From Stutzerimonas kirkiae (GTDB lineage: Bacteria > Pseudomonadota > Gammaproteobacteria > Pseudomonadales > Pseudomonadaceae): 64,000 nt of DNA. The translations under genes and the position numbers were made by a program. Below the pieces are notes generated by a model, which saw only the letters and a program-made list of their open reading frames with translations, was not told the origin of the DNA and did no database searches. Positions within the stretch are counted from its first letter, which is position 1; every line of letters starts with the position of its first letter. Positions 1-15,434 of the stretch are shown one piece after another. The stretch lies in NCBI RefSeq assembly GCF_004327335.1, contig NZ_QJUO01000010.1:1-64000 (forward strand), read 5' to 3'.

Positions 1-72
1 CCCCCGTGCCCCTCCCGCCGCATCCTGAAAGTCGCAAGCAAACGAAGCCAATTTTCGACTGATGGAATCACC

Positions 73-2208
73 ATGGAATCCACTCTATTACCGTGCCCGA
101 ATGCTATGGGCCACTTCGAGCCAGCCGCCACGTTCATTCGCTGGCGCCAGGCTTTCGCCATTTCCCTCGGGCTCTTGGCCGTCTCGCCGTTGCATGCCCA
201 TGAACATTCGCCCACCTCGGCAGAGCTCGAAAGCACCGTCATCACCGCCGTGCAGCAAGCGTCGCCATTGACTGTCGTCACCAATCCCAAGGAGCCCCGG
301 CAGCCTGTCCCGGCAACCGATGGCGCCGATTACCTGAAGACGATCCCGGGGTTTTCCTCGATTCGCAACGGTGGCAGCAACGGCGATCCGGTGCTGCGCG
401 GCATGTTCGGCTCGCGTTTGAACATCCTCAGTAACGGTACGCTGATGATCGGCGCCTGCCCTTCCAGAATGGACGCGCCCACATCCTATATCGTCCCCTC
501 CACCTTTGATCGACTGACCGTGATCAAAGGCCCGCAAACCGTTATCTGGGGAGCTGGCTCTTCCGCCGGAACGGTGCTCTTCGAGCGCGATCCGGAGCGT
601 TTCAGCGAGCTGGGAGGGCGTGTAGATGCCAGCTTCCTGGTCGGCTCCAACGGGCGCCTGGATAAAGTCTTCGATGGTTCGCTGGGGGCTGAGGAAGGCT
701 ATCTGCGAGTGATCGGCACCCATGCCCAGGCCGACGACTACAAGAGTGGCGACGGTGAGCGCATGCCTTCGCGCTGGGAAAAATGGAGCGGCGATATCGC
801 TCTTGGCTGGACGCCCGACAGCGATACGCTGATCGAGCTGAGCGCCGGCAAGGGTGATGGCGAATCACGCTATGCCGGGCGCGGCATGGACGCGACCAAG
901 CTGCTGCGTGAGAGCCTGGGGCTGCGGGTGGTTCGTGAAAATATCGGCGACGTACTGAGCAAGGTCGAGGCGCAGGTCTACTACAACTATGCCGATCACA
1001 TCATGGACAACTACAGCCTGCGCACCCCGAATCCGTATGACGCCATGCCGATGATGCGTTATCCGATGGCTTCCAATGTCGATCGGCGCACTGTCGGGGC
1101 AAGGGTCGCGGCGACATTCGACTGGGATACCCTGCAGGTGATCGCGGGGCTCGATGCCATGCGCAGCGAGCATCGGGGACGCAGATCCAGCTACGCCATG
1201 ATGAGCGGGGCGTTCACCGGTGCGGGACAGTTCCCGAGGGTCAGGGATGCGCTGTTCCACAATTATGGCGTATTCACCGAAGCGACCTGGCGCACCGACG
1301 AACAGCAGCGCCTGATCGGCGGTGCGCGCCTGGATAGGGCCTCGGCCAAGGACTATCGCCAGACACTGGGCAGCATGATGCCCACCATCAATCCCACCCT
1401 GGGCGACAGTCGCGACGAGACATTGCCGAGCGGATTCCTGCGCTACGAGATCGACCTCCGTGGCCAGCCCACCACGCTCTATGCCGGGCTGGGCCATAGC
1501 CAGCGCATGCCGGACTACTGGGAGTTGTTCTCGCCCGGCAGCGGCCCGCTGGGCTCGCGCAATGCCTTCGATGCCATCCATCCGGAGAAGACCACCCAGT
1601 TCGACTTTGGCGTCCAGTATGCGGGTGATGAGCTGCAGGCGTGGGCCTCTGGCTATCTGGGCCAGATACGGGACTACATCCTGTTCACCTATACCCCCGG
1701 CATGATGGGAACCACCAGCCGCGCACAGAACATCGATGCACGAATCATGGGCGCGGAACTGGGGGCCAGCTACCGGCTCGATGCGAACTGGAAGGGTGAT
1801 GCCACCCTGGCCTATGCCTGGGGCAAGAACCGCTCTGATGGCGAGGCGTTGCCACAGATGCCACCGCTCGAGGTACGACTCGGCCTGACCTACGAAAGGT
1901 CCGACTGGAGCGCGGGCGCCCTGTGGCGCGTCGTCGCGGCCCAGAATCGCATCGCCGAAGGGCGAGGCAATGTGGTCGGCAAGGACTTCGACGACAGCCC
2001 GGGATTCGCCGTGTTCTCCTTGAACGGGGCCTATCGGGTCAGCCGTCAGGTAAGGCTCAGTGCGGGAATAGACAATCTGTTCGACCGTGACTACACCGAG
2101 CACCTGAACCTTGCGGGCAATGCCGGTTTCGGTTTCGTCGCGGATAACCCGGAGTCGATCAGCGAACCCGGGCGTACCTTGTGGACCAAGGTCGATATCA
2201 GCTTCTGA
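73..2208 (+). CDS. oprC: OprC-type TonB-dependent copper receptor
   Basis: Outer-membrane TonB-dependent receptor, 711 aa, of the OprC/NosA copper family. It has a signal-like hydrophobic stretch at about residues 28-42 ending in LHA, a plug domain at about 85-200, a long beta-barrel, and a C-terminal Phe (final residues KVDISF). The copper site known in Pseudomonas OprC, a CxxxM plus HxM arrangement, is visible as C129/M133 in GACPSRMD and H309/M311 in ADHIMD. The family binds Cu at this site and takes it into the periplasm. The first ATG (73) lacks a good ribosome-binding site; Met12 is a possible start that would still keep the signal peptide. It converges on the dehydrogenase downstream, separated by a GC-rich hairpin. 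Family assignment is firm; that this copy transports Cu is inferred from the conserved ligands. Confidence 0.9.
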   Translation: MESTLLPCPNAMGHFEPAATFIRWRQAFAISLGLLAVSPLHAHEHSPTSAELESTVITAVQQASPLTVVTNPKEPRQPVPATDGADYLKTIPGFSSIRNGGSNGDPVLRGMFGSRLNILSNGTLMIGACPSRMDAPTSYIVPSTFDRLTVIKGPQTVIWGAGSSAGTVLFERDPERFSELGGRVDASFLVGSNGRLDKVFDGSLGAEEGYLRVIGTHAQADDYKSGDGERMPSRWEKWSGDIALGWTPDSDTLIELSAGKGDGESRYAGRGMDATKLLRESLGLRVVRENIGDVLSKVEAQVYYNYADHIMDNYSLRTPNPYDAMPMMRYPMASNVDRRTVGARVAATFDWDTLQVIAGLDAMRSEHRGRRSSYAMMSGAFTGAGQFPRVRDALFHNYGVFTEATWRTDEQQRLIGGARLDRASAKDYRQTLGSMMPTINPTLGDSRDETLPSGFLRYEIDLRGQPTTLYAGLGHSQRMPDYWELFSPGSGPLGSRNAFDAIHPEKTTQFDFGVQYAGDELQAWASGYLGQIRDYILFTYTPGMMGTTSRAQNIDARIMGAELGASYRLDANWKGDATLAYAWGKNRSDGEALPQMPPLEVRLGLTYERSDWSAGALWRVVAAQNRIAEGRGNVVGKDFDDSPGFAVFSLNGAYRVSRQVRLSAGIDNLFDRDYTEHLNLAGNAGFGFVADNPESISEPGRTLWTKVDISF

Positions 2209-2220
2209 ATATGAAGAAGC

Positions 2221-2252
2221 GCGCCGCCCGGCGTTGAAACACCGGGCGGCGC
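2221..2252. terminator. Bidirectional hairpin between convergent genes
   Basis: An 11-bp perfect GC-rich stem (2221-2231 with 2242-2252) with a 10-base loop lies between the stop codons of the copper receptor and the minus-strand dehydrogenase. There is no T-run on either side, so termination strength is uncertain, but the position between convergent genes fits a shared terminator. Confidence 0.6.
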
Positions 2253-2256
2253 TGAT

Positions 2257-3195
2257 TCAGACGCCGGTCAGCACCCTGCCCCTGGCAAAGAACTCATGCA
2301 GGTTGGCCAGTACCAGCTCCTCCATCTGCAGGCGTGTCTCCTCCGTCGCACTGCCGATATGCGGCAGCAGCACGACATTCGGCAATTCGAACAATGCCTC
2401 GGGAACCCTGGGTTCATCCGCATAGACATCCAGGCCGGCAGCCTTGAGCGAACCACCGCCAAGAGCGGCCACCAGCGCCTGTTCATCCACCACACTGCCA
2501 CGGGCCAGATTGATCAGGATGCCATCAGGCCCCAGGGCTTTCAGGACCTCGGCCGAGATCAGGTGGTGAGTGGCAGCCCCTCCCGGGCAGCAGAGCACGA
2601 GGAAGTCCGCCCACCTGGCGAGCTCCAGCAGGTCGCCTTCATACTGATAGAGGCAGTCCGCTACCGGGTGCCGGTTATGGTAGCGCACCGGCATGTCGAA
2701 ACCACTGGAGCGCCTGGCCACTTCCTTGCCAATTCCTCCCAGCCCGACGATTCCCAGGTTCTTGCCACTGACGCGACGGCCCAGGGGGAAATTGCCCTGG
2801 AGCCACTTCCCGGCACGGGTAAAGCGATCGGCTTCCACCGAACGACGAGCCGTGTCGATGATCAGCCCGATCGCCAGATCGGCCACGCACTGGTTGAGCA
2901 CATCCGGAGTATTGCTGACCTGGATGCCACGTTCATGCGCATGATCAACGGCAATGGAGTCGAAACCGACACCAAAGCTGCAGATCGCCTTGACATTGGG
3001 CAGGCGCTCGAGCAGCGCCTGCGGGCAGCCATGCCGCGCCGCAGTCACCAGCGCCTCGAACTCCCCGCCATGCCTCAGCAGAAAGGCGTCTGGATCCTGC
3101 TGCCGCCACAGAGGCTGCACATCGTAATGGGCAGACAGGCTGCTGGAAAAGCGCTCCGTCAGGAACCCGACCTGGAGAACTCGCGGACGACTCAT
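2257..3195 (-). CDS. D-isomer-specific 2-hydroxyacid dehydrogenase
   Basis: Cytosolic NAD(P)H-dependent dehydrogenase of 312 aa, the normal length for the glyoxylate/hydroxypyruvate reductase branch. A substrate-binding half is interrupted by a Rossmann domain with GLGGIG at 151-156. The family catalytic residues are visible: Arg232 in ARGSVVDE, Glu261 in YADEPR and His279 in LLPHIGS. The ATG at 3195 is preceded by an AAGGAA ribosome-binding site. It probably reduces glyoxylate or hydroxypyruvate (GhrB-like), but substrate cannot be read from sequence; other D-2-hydroxyacids are possible. It is monocistronic, with the tRNA-Ser gene upstream on the same strand separated by a terminator. Confidence 0.85.
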   Translation of the reverse strand: MSRPRVLQVGFLTERFSSSLSAHYDVQPLWRQQDPDAFLLRHGGEFEALVTAARHGCPQALLERLPNVKAICSFGVGFDSIAVDHAHERGIQVSNTPDVLNQCVADLAIGLIIDTARRSVEADRFTRAGKWLQGNFPLGRRVSGKNLGIVGLGGIGKEVARRSSGFDMPVRYHNRHPVADCLYQYEGDLLELARWADFLVLCCPGGAATHHLISAEVLKALGPDGILINLARGSVVDEQALVAALGGGSLKAAGLDVYADEPRVPEALFELPNVVLLPHIGSATEETRLQMEELVLANLHEFFARGRVLTGV

Positions 3196-3248
3196 GAGAC
3201 GCTTCCTTCTGGAAATGAATACGGACGCCTGGATAATACCCCAGAAAC

Positions 3249-3277
3249 ACGAAAGCCCCGGAATACGGGGCTTTCGT
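3249..3277 (-). terminator. Terminator of the tRNA-Ser gene
   Basis: A 12-bp perfect inverted repeat (3249-3260 with 3266-3277, loop of 5) lies 9 bases beyond the CCA end of the tRNA in its direction of transcription. The A-rich outer stem and GC core fit an intrinsic terminator. Confidence 0.75.
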
Positions 3278-3286
3278 GGTAGCAGA

Positions 3287-3374
3287 TGGCGGAGGCGTAG
3301 AGATTCGAACTCTAGGTGCTGTTACACACGGCGGTTTTCAAGACCGCTGCCTTAAACCACTCGGCCACACCTCC
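3287..3374 (-). tRNA. tRNA-Ser (anticodon UGA)
   Basis: Read on the minus strand this 88-base sequence folds as a class II tRNA. The acceptor GGAGGTG pairs with the 3' end before an encoded CCA. The anticodon stem-loop GCGGT-CTTGAAA-ACCGC gives anticodon TGA, followed by a long variable arm (GTGTGTAACAGCAC region) and the T-loop GTTCGAATC. The long variable arm and UGA anticodon identify it as serine tRNA reading UCN codons. It has its own promoter immediately upstream and terminator immediately downstream. Confidence 0.95.
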
Positions 3375-3388
3375 AAATTCGCGGCGCT

Positions 3389-3416
3389 ATAGTACCGAAT
3401 CGACACACACTGTCAA
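3389..3416 (-). promoter_or_regulatory. Sigma-70 promoter of tRNA-Ser
   Basis: On the minus strand there is a perfect -35 TTGACA (3411-3416), a 16-bp spacer and a -10 TACTAT (3389-3394), followed by a GC-rich discriminator (AGCGCCGCG) before the tRNA 5' end at 3374. The near-consensus hexamers and GC discriminator are typical of strong, stringently controlled stable-RNA promoters. Confidence 0.8.
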
Positions 3417-3490
3417 ACACTGTCGTCAATTCGCAGTATCGGCTCTGCTATGATCGTGCCGTTCGAACATTACCCCACAGGAGTGCCATC

Positions 3491-4159
3491 ATGCACGAAC
3501 ATGAATACGCGCTTGGCCATGCGCAGGCGGACCAGCAAGCGGTCAGCCGCGTTCTGCGCAATACCTATGGCCTGCTGGCCATGACCCTGGCCTTCAGCGG
3601 AGTGGTCGCCTACATGGCGATGCAGGCGAATGCGCCCTACCCGAACCTGATCGTCCTGCTGGTCGGCTACCTTGGGTTGTTCTTCCTCACGGCAAAGCTG
3701 CGCAATTCGGTATGGGGCCTGGTTTCCACCTTCGCCCTGACGGGTTTCATGGGCTATACCCTCGGGCCGATCCTGAACATGTACCTGGGCATGGCCAACG
3801 GTGGCGAGCTGGTTTCCACCGCGTTGTCGATGACCGCCCTGGTGTTCTTCGGCCTGTCGGCCTTCGTACTGGTCACGCGCAAGGACATGAGTTTCCTCAG
3901 CGGTTTCATCACCGCCGGCTTCTTCGTCCTGCTGGGAGCGGTCGTGGCCAACCTGTTCTTCGAGATCAGTGGCCTGCAACTGGCGATCAGCGCCGGCTTC
4001 GTGCTGTTCTCGTCGGCCTGCATCCTGTTCCAGACCAGCGCCATCATCCACGGTGGCGAGCGTAACTACATCATGGCGACCATCGGCCTGTACGTTGCAC
4101 TGTACAACCTGTTCATCAGCCTGCTGCAACTGCTGGGCATCTTCGGCTCGGACGACTGA
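3491..4159 (+). CDS. yccA: Bax inhibitor-1/YccA family membrane protein
   Basis: 222-aa inner-membrane protein with about seven hydrophobic segments spread over the whole length after a short polar N-terminus. The ending ([20 protein letters not shown]) is typical of the bacterial YccA/BI-1 family. In E. coli YccA is a substrate and modulator of the FtsH membrane protease; eukaryotic relatives are Ca2+-leak proteins. The start ATG at 3491 has an AGGAG ribosome-binding site 6 bases upstream. A strong terminator follows directly, so it is transcribed alone and not with the tus genes. Function in this organism is inferred from the family only. Confidence 0.9.
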   Translation: MHEHEYALGHAQADQQAVSRVLRNTYGLLAMTLAFSGVVAYMAMQANAPYPNLIVLLVGYLGLFFLTAKLRNSVWGLVSTFALTGFMGYTLGPILNMYLGMANGGELVSTALSMTALVFFGLSAFVLVTRKDMSFLSGFITAGFFVLLGAVVANLFFEISGLQLAISAGFVLFSSACILFQTSAIIHGGERNYIMATIGLYVALYNLFISLLQLLGIFGSDD

Positions 4160-4179
4160 GCCGCCCAGGGTAGCCAATG

Positions 4180-4216
4180 GCCCCGGGAGGCCTCGCCTCT
4201 CGGGGCTTTTCGTTTT
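4180..4216 (+). terminator. Rho-independent terminator after yccA
   Basis: A 12-bp stem (one G-T wobble; 4180-4191 with 4195-4206) with a 3-base loop is followed by TTTTCGTTTT. It is a textbook intrinsic terminator on the plus strand 21 bases after the yccA stop codon. Confidence 0.9.
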
Positions 4217-4268
4217 CATGGCCTGGCGCAGTATCATGGCGGCCGGTTCCCCGATGCGGATACGCTGG

Positions 4269-4661
4269 ATGAAATTCGCCATTGCCCTGTTCTCTCCTCC
4301 CCACTCGCCTGCGGCGCGCCGGGCGCTGCGCTTCGCCCAGGCTGTCCTGCAGCAGGGGCATGAGATCGTGCGGATATTCCTCTACCAGGACGGCGTGCAC
4401 ACGGCATCGGCCAATGTCGTGTTTCCCCAGGACGAGTCGGACATGGCATTGCAATGGCGGCAATTCATCCAGGCACACCAGCTCGATGGCGTCGTGTGTG
4501 TCGCGGCAGCCCTGCGGCGTGGTGTACTCGACCAGCAGGAAGCCACCCGCCATGCCCGTCCGGCGGTCAATCTGGCGGGTGGCTGGAGCCTCTCGGGGCT
4601 CGGCCAGTTGCATGATGCGGCCCAGCAGTCCGAGCGCCTGGTCTGCTTCGGAGGGTCTTGA
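4269..4661 (+). CDS. tusD: Sulfur relay protein TusD
   Basis: 130-aa DsrE-fold subunit of the TusBCD complex, which accepts persulfide sulfur from TusA and passes it to TusE for 2-thiolation of U34 in tRNAs for Lys, Glu and Gln. Cys77, in the segment GVVCVAAALRRGV, matches the conserved active Cys of TusD (Cys78 in E. coli). The start chosen is the ATG at 4269, which gives the family length; an open frame continues upstream across the terminator but has no homology. It is first of four genes whose stops and starts touch (tusD-tusC-tusB-tusE). Confidence 0.92.
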   Translation: MKFAIALFSPPHSPAARRALRFAQAVLQQGHEIVRIFLYQDGVHTASANVVFPQDESDMALQWRQFIQAHQLDGVVCVAAALRRGVLDQQEATRHARPAVNLAGGWSLSGLGQLHDAAQQSERLVCFGGS

Positions 4662-4663
4662 AC

Positions 4664-5020
4664 ATGCGCTCCATGCTGATCATCAGCCGGCGGTCGCCCT
4701 GGTCCGGCAGCGGCGCACGCGAGGCGCTGGATATCGCCCTGGCCGGCGGTGCCTTCGATCTGCCGATTTCGCTGCTGCTCATCGACGATGGCGTGTTCCA
4801 ACTGGTTCCCGGGCAATCCCCGGGCAACCTCGAACAGAAGGACATGACCGCCAATCTGCAAGCCCTGCCGCTGTTCGGCGTAGAGGCTATCCATGTCTGC
4901 CAGCGCAGCCTGGGCGAGCGCGGGCTGTTGCAACGACCGCTGGCGATCGCGGCGATCCCTCTCGATGACGAGGGGCTGCGCGCCCTTGTCGACAACCATG
5001 ACCATGTGATCACCCTCTGA
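4664..5020 (+). CDS. tusC: Sulfur relay protein TusC
   Basis: 118-aa DsrF-like subunit of TusBCD. The ATG at 4664 lies 2 bases after the tusD stop with a GAGGG ribosome-binding site at 4651-4655; the TTG six bases earlier is less likely. The ISRRSPWSG and ALPLFGVEAIHVCQ segments fit the family. TusC is the structural, non-catalytic partner in the heterohexamer. It overlaps tusB by one base (TGATGA). Confidence 0.88.
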   Translation: MRSMLIISRRSPWSGSGAREALDIALAGGAFDLPISLLLIDDGVFQLVPGQSPGNLEQKDMTANLQALPLFGVEAIHVCQRSLGERGLLQRPLAIAAIPLDDEGLRALVDNHDHVITL

Positions 5021-5322
5021 TGAGCACACTGCATATTCTCTCCCTCTCGCCCTTCGAAGGCGGCCATCTGGACACTTGCCTCAGGCTGCTGCAGGGCGGC
5101 GATGCGCTGCTGTTATGCGGCGATGCCGTGCATGCCCTCGCCCCCGGCACCTCCCGGCGCCAGGTGCTGCAACGGTTGCCCCGGGATATTTCCCTGTATG
5201 CCCTGGCTGAAGATATCGAGGCGCGCTCGCTGAGCGATCTGCCCGAGCGGCTGATCGCCATCGATTACCCTGCATTCGTCGATATCTGCGGCCTCTACTC
5301 GAAAAGCAACAGTTGGCTATGA
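5020..5322 (+). CDS. tusB: Sulfur relay protein TusB
   Basis: 100-aa DsrH-like small subunit of the TusBCD sulfur-transfer complex. It starts at the ATG overlapping the tusC stop and ends with a TGA that overlaps the ATG of tusE (ATGA), showing translational coupling of the operon. The MSTLHILSLSPFE start and IDYPAFVDICGLYSKSNSW end are characteristic of the family. Confidence 0.88.
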   Translation: MSTLHILSLSPFEGGHLDTCLRLLQGGDALLLCGDAVHALAPGTSRRQVLQRLPRDISLYALAEDIEARSLSDLPERLIAIDYPAFVDICGLYSKSNSWL

Positions 5323-5654
5323 GCGCATTGCGTATAGAAGACCGCGATATCCCTCTGGACCCGGATGGCTACCTCGTCAACTTGAGCGACTGGCAGCCCG
5401 AGGTGGCACGGGCATTGGCGCGGGAGGAAGGTATCGAGCTGGATGAGCGGCACTGGGAGGTGCTCGAACTGCTGCGGCGGTTCTACGACGAGTTCCAGCT
5501 CGCCCCGGCCAATCGCCCCTTGATCAAGTACGTGGCCCTCAAGCTCGGCCCGGAGAAAGGCAACAGCCTTTACTTGAATGCCTTGTTCCAGGGGCCGCCA
5601 GCCAAGCGCGCCGCCCGCCTGGCCGGCCTGCCGAGGCCGACCAACTGCCTCTGA
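5319..5654 (+). CDS. tusE: TusE/DsrC-type sulfur carrier
   Basis: 111-aa DsrC-family protein that receives sulfur from TusBCD and delivers it to MnmA. The flexible C-terminal arm ends in NCL, placing the sulfur-carrying Cys at the penultimate position (Cys110). The second upstream Cys found in DsrC proteins that serve dissimilatory sulfite reductase is absent, which supports the TusE role. The ATG at 5319 overlaps the tusB stop. Confidence 0.9.
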   Translation: MSALRIEDRDIPLDPDGYLVNLSDWQPEVARALAREEGIELDERHWEVLELLRRFYDEFQLAPANRPLIKYVALKLGPEKGNSLYLNALFQGPPAKRAARLAGLPRPTNCL

Positions 5655-5753
5655 CCGATCGACTGGCAAGATGGTTATCAGCAGTCTTTCGGTCGTTTCC
5701 GTGGTCGCATAGGACATAGACTGTCGGAAAAGTGACCATTGAAGGAGGTAGGC

Positions 5754-6734
5754 ATGGGGCGTCTTGCGCAAGGTGTATGGTTCGATCAGGAAGACCAGAT
5801 CGACGAGGATGGCCAGTATCGGCGCCAGGCGACACAGCATCGCGACTGGATAACCGCCGATGGCGATTTCCAGCCCGAAGCCGGTCGCTATCACCTGTAT
5901 GTCTCGCTCGCCTGCCCCTGGGCGCACCGCACCCTGATCTACCGCAGGCTCAAGGGGCTGGAGTCGTTGATCAGCGTTTCCGTGGTCAGTTGGCTGATGG
6001 CGGAGCATGGCTGGACCTTCGACCAGAACCTCGGCTCGAGCGGCGATGCCCTGCAAGGGCTGCAATACCTGCACCAGCTCTACACGCTGGACTCCCCCGA
6101 CTACAGTGGCCGGGTTACCGTGCCGGTTCTCTGGGACCGCAAGACCCGGCGCATCGTCAACAACGAGTCGGCCGATATCATCCGCATCTTCAACGCTGCC
6201 TTCGATGAACTGACGAGGTCGACCCTGGACCTCTACCCCACGGCATTGCAGGAGGAAATCGACCGGCTCAACAGCCATATCTACGACAGCCTCAACAATG
6301 GCGTCTATCGGGCCGGTTTCGCCACCCGCCAGGGGGCCTACGAGGAGGCATTCGATGCTGTCTTCGCCACCCTCGACGAGCTGGAGGGGTTGCTGGACGG
6401 CAAACGCTACCTGGCCGGAGAGTACCTGAGCGAGGCGGACTGGCGACTGTTCACCACGCTGGTACGCTTCGACGCGGTCTACCATGGGCATTTCAAATGC
6501 AACCTGCGACGCATCAGCGACTACCCCAACCTGCAGGGCTGGTTGCGTGAGCTATACCAGTGGCCCGGTATCGCCGAGACGGTCGATCTGCAGCATATCA
6601 AGCGGCACTATTACCAGAGCCACCGCTCGATCAATGCCAATGGCATCGTACCCAAGGGGCCGCAATCGAGCCTGGGCAGCCCACATGGCAGGGAACGCCT
6701 GCCAGGCAGGGGTATTTTCCAGGGCGCTGGCTGA
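5754..6734 (+). CDS. Glutathionyl-hydroquinone reductase (YqjG/Xi-class GST)
   Basis: 326-aa cytosolic enzyme of the Xi-class glutathione transferases. The N-terminal thioredoxin-like domain carries the signature ACPWAHRT with catalytic Cys54; an all-helical GST domain follows (about 150-300). The family reduces glutathionyl-(hydro)quinones with glutathione. The start is the ATG at 5754, 5 bases after a perfect GGAGG. It stands alone: about 100 bases separate it from tusE and it converges on cysG with almost no gap. Confidence 0.9.
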   Translation: MGRLAQGVWFDQEDQIDEDGQYRRQATQHRDWITADGDFQPEAGRYHLYVSLACPWAHRTLIYRRLKGLESLISVSVVSWLMAEHGWTFDQNLGSSGDALQGLQYLHQLYTLDSPDYSGRVTVPVLWDRKTRRIVNNESADIIRIFNAAFDELTRSTLDLYPTALQEEIDRLNSHIYDSLNNGVYRAGFATRQGAYEEAFDAVFATLDELEGLLDGKRYLAGEYLSEADWRLFTTLVRFDAVYHGHFKCNLRRISDYPNLQGWLRELYQWPGIAETVDLQHIKRHYYQSHRSINANGIVPKGPQSSLGSPHGRERLPGRGIFQGAG

Positions 6735-8102
6735 TCAGACCTTGAACCAGGCCAGCTTGTCGCGCAGCGTGACCACTTCGCCAACGATCAGCAGCGTCGG
6801 TGCCTGCACCTGTTCGGCGGCGATCCGTTGGGGCAGGTCGGCCAGGGTGCCAGTGAAGACCCGCTGGTTCTCCGTGGTGCCTTGCTGGATCAGTGCGATC
6901 GGCGTGGCGGCGGCGCGGCCGTGGGCGATCAGTTGCCGGCAGATGATCGGCAGCCCCACCAGCCCCATGTAGAACACCAGGGTCTGCCCGGGTGCGACCA
7001 GGTCCGCCCAGGGCAGGTCGCAACTGCCATCCTTCAGGTGCCCGGTGACGAAGCGAACCGACTGGGCATGGTCGCGATGGGTCAGGGGAATCCCGGCATA
7101 GGCGGCGCAGCCGCTGGCGGCGGTGATCCCCGGCACGACCTGGAAAGGTATGCCGTGGGCCGCCAGTTCCTCGATCTCTTCCCCGCCCCGGCCGAAGATG
7201 AACGGGTCGCCCCCCTTCAGCCGCAATACACGCTTGCCGGCAAGGGCCAGGTCGACCAACTGCCGGTTGATCTGTTCCTGCGGCAAGGCATGCCGCGCCC
7301 GCTGCTTGCCGACATAGATGCGTTCGGCATCGCGGCGGCACAGCTCGACGATCGCCGGCGCAACCAGGCGGTCATAGAGCACCACATCGGCCTGCTGCAT
7401 CAGCCGCAGGGCGCGGAACGTCAGCAAGTCGGGATCGCCCGGTCCGGCGCCGACCAGGTAGACCTCGCCCCGCCCCGGCGCGCCGAAGTTGTCCAGGCGC
7501 TCCTGCAGATGATGCGCGGCCTCGTCGTCGCGGCCGGCCATGACCTGTTCGGCGATAGGCCCCTGGAAAACCTCTTCCCAGAACAACCGGCGCTGCTGTA
7601 CATCCGGCAGGCGCCCCCTGACCGTGGCCCTGAAGCGCCTGGCCAGCCCGGCCAGGCGGCCATAGGCCGAGGGGATCCAGGTCTCGATGCTGGCCCGTAC
7701 CAGCCGCGCCAGCACCGGGGCATCGCCACCGCTGGAAACGGCGACGATCAGCGGCGAACGATCGACGATGGCGGGAAAGATGACACTGCAGAGCGCCGGG
7801 GCGTCCACCACATTCACCGGGATACCGAGTGCCTGGGCATCCTGCGAGACCCGGGCGTTGACCGAAGTATCGCTGGTGCAGGCGATCACCAGCGATACGC
7901 CGCCCAGGTCATCGGGCAGGTAGGTGCGCCGTCGGCAATCCGCCGCCAGTTCTTCCAGCTCCGCAACGATCTCCGGGGCGACGACACGCAACAGGGCACC
8001 CGCCTGGCTCAACAGGCGGGCCTTGCGCAGGGCGATGCTGCCGCCGCCGACAAGCAGTACCTGCCGCCCCTTGAGGCTGTGGAACAGCGGGAGGTATTCC
8101 AT
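6735..8102 (-). CDS. cysG: Siroheme synthase CysG (multifunctional)
   Basis: 455-aa fusion making siroheme from uroporphyrinogen III. Residues 1-150 are the NAD-dependent precorrin-2 dehydrogenase/ferrochelatase half, with a Rossmann motif [16 protein letters not shown] near 16-31 and the conserved SSGG at 123-126. Residues about 213-455 are the SAM-dependent uroporphyrinogen III methyltransferase, starting at [14 protein letters not shown]. The length is normal. The gene is last in the minus-strand series that includes serS, which ends 46 bases upstream. Siroheme is the cofactor of CysI encoded about 20 kb away. Confidence 0.96.
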   Translation of the reverse strand: MEYLPLFHSLKGRQVLLVGGGSIALRKARLLSQAGALLRVVAPEIVAELEELAADCRRRTYLPDDLGGVSLVIACTSDTSVNARVSQDAQALGIPVNVVDAPALCSVIFPAIVDRSPLIVAVSSGGDAPVLARLVRASIETWIPSAYGRLAGLARRFRATVRGRLPDVQQRRLFWEEVFQGPIAEQVMAGRDDEAAHHLQERLDNFGAPGRGEVYLVGAGPGDPDLLTFRALRLMQQADVVLYDRLVAPAIVELCRRDAERIYVGKQRARHALPQEQINRQLVDLALAGKRVLRLKGGDPFIFGRGGEEIEELAAHGIPFQVVPGITAASGCAAYAGIPLTHRDHAQSVRFVTGHLKDGSCDLPWADLVAPGQTLVFYMGLVGLPIICRQLIAHGRAAATPIALIQQGTTENQRVFTGTLADLPQRIAAEQVQAPTLLIVGEVVTLRDKLAWFKV

Positions 8103-8148
8103 ACCGCTCAGCGCCCCGGCACTCGCCGCGAGGGCTGGCCGAATGCGT

Positions 8149-11191
<3,043 letters not shown>

Positions 11192-11236
11192 CGCGGGATG
11201 GCTCCTCGTATCTGCAATCACTGCCCGGGCAATGAC

Positions 11237-11857
11237 TTACTCGGAAATGACGTCAGCCCCTTCGGGAATCTCGAAATGGAACTGCCCGGCGTCGATCGGC
11301 TGGTTCATCTTCACACCGCTGAAGAGGATATTGGTGCGCTGCCCGACACTGTCGATCAGTTGCATATCGTTGATCACACCACCGCGAAAGGACAGCCGCA
11401 GGTTATCGAACAGGGTGTCCTTGGCCTTGGGCGTCAGGGTGAAGTCGACCACTTCCCCCGCCTCCTTGTGGCTGACCTCGAAGTTCTCGCTGATCCGCGA
11501 GACATCGCCGGACAGCAGCAGCGCCGGCGTATGGGTCAGGCGCTGGTCGAGTTGCTGGATCGTCACCTGCTCCAGGTCCGGGTCATACAGCCAGACCTGC
11601 TTGCCGTCGGACACCAGCAACTGCTCCATCGGCGCGTCGGTATGCCAGCGGAACTGGCCCGGGCGCTTGAGCGCGAGTTCGCCGGCGGTTTCCTGCAGTT
11701 GCGTGCCGCTGCCATCCAGGGAGAGTTGCGAAAAGCGCCCGGTGAGGGTTTCCGCCTGGGTCAGGAGCCCGCTCAGGCGCTGGGCGGAAAGCGCATCGGC
11801 ATGCACCGGCATGGCGACCAGCAGGGCGGATGCGAACAGCGAACGGATCAATTGCAT
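11237..11857 (-). CDS. lolA: Outer-membrane lipoprotein carrier LolA
   Basis: 206-aa periplasmic chaperone that ferries lipoproteins from LolCDE to LolB. The signal peptide [20 protein letters not shown] is followed by the mature LolA beta-fold, ending at PEGADVISE. The ATG at 11857 has a GAGG ribosome-binding site; an ATG six codons upstream overlaps the ftsK stop but has no such site. Its position right after ftsK is the usual one in Pseudomonas and enterics. Confidence 0.95.
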   Translation of the reverse strand: MQLIRSLFASALLVAMPVHADALSAQRLSGLLTQAETLTGRFSQLSLDGSGTQLQETAGELALKRPGQFRWHTDAPMEQLLVSDGKQVWLYDPDLEQVTIQQLDQRLTHTPALLLSGDVSRISENFEVSHKEAGEVVDFTLTPKAKDTLFDNLRLSFRGGVINDMQLIDSVGQRTNILFSGVKMNQPIDAGQFHFEIPEGADVISE

Positions 11858-11874
11858 AATGCCTCGGTGCGACA

Positions 11875-14277
<2,403 letters not shown>

Positions 14278-14462
14278 AACGCTTTATATCCTGCGCCAGG
14301 GCGCACTCGATGAACTGGAATCTCCGGCATTGTACGGATGATGCAGCGCGCATACCAAGCCGGTTTGGGCTTTTCGCGATGCTTCGGTGTAGCATAACCG
14401 CCAGTTTTCTTTGTGTGCTTTTCGCGGCACAGGTTCATCCATTTCGAAACAAAGGCTTATGA

Positions 14463-15419
<957 letters not shown>

Positions 15420-15434
15420 GCTGGAGTGGTGTCG

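Noticed and set aside
865-2103. 412-codon open frame on the minus strand opposite the copper receptor
   Set aside because: Antisense shadow of a high-GC gene; no protein motif, while the plus-strand frame is a clear TonB receptor.
4658-4663. TTG at 4658 as start of tusC
   Set aside because: The ATG at 4664 has a well-placed GAGGG site and matches the family N-terminus.
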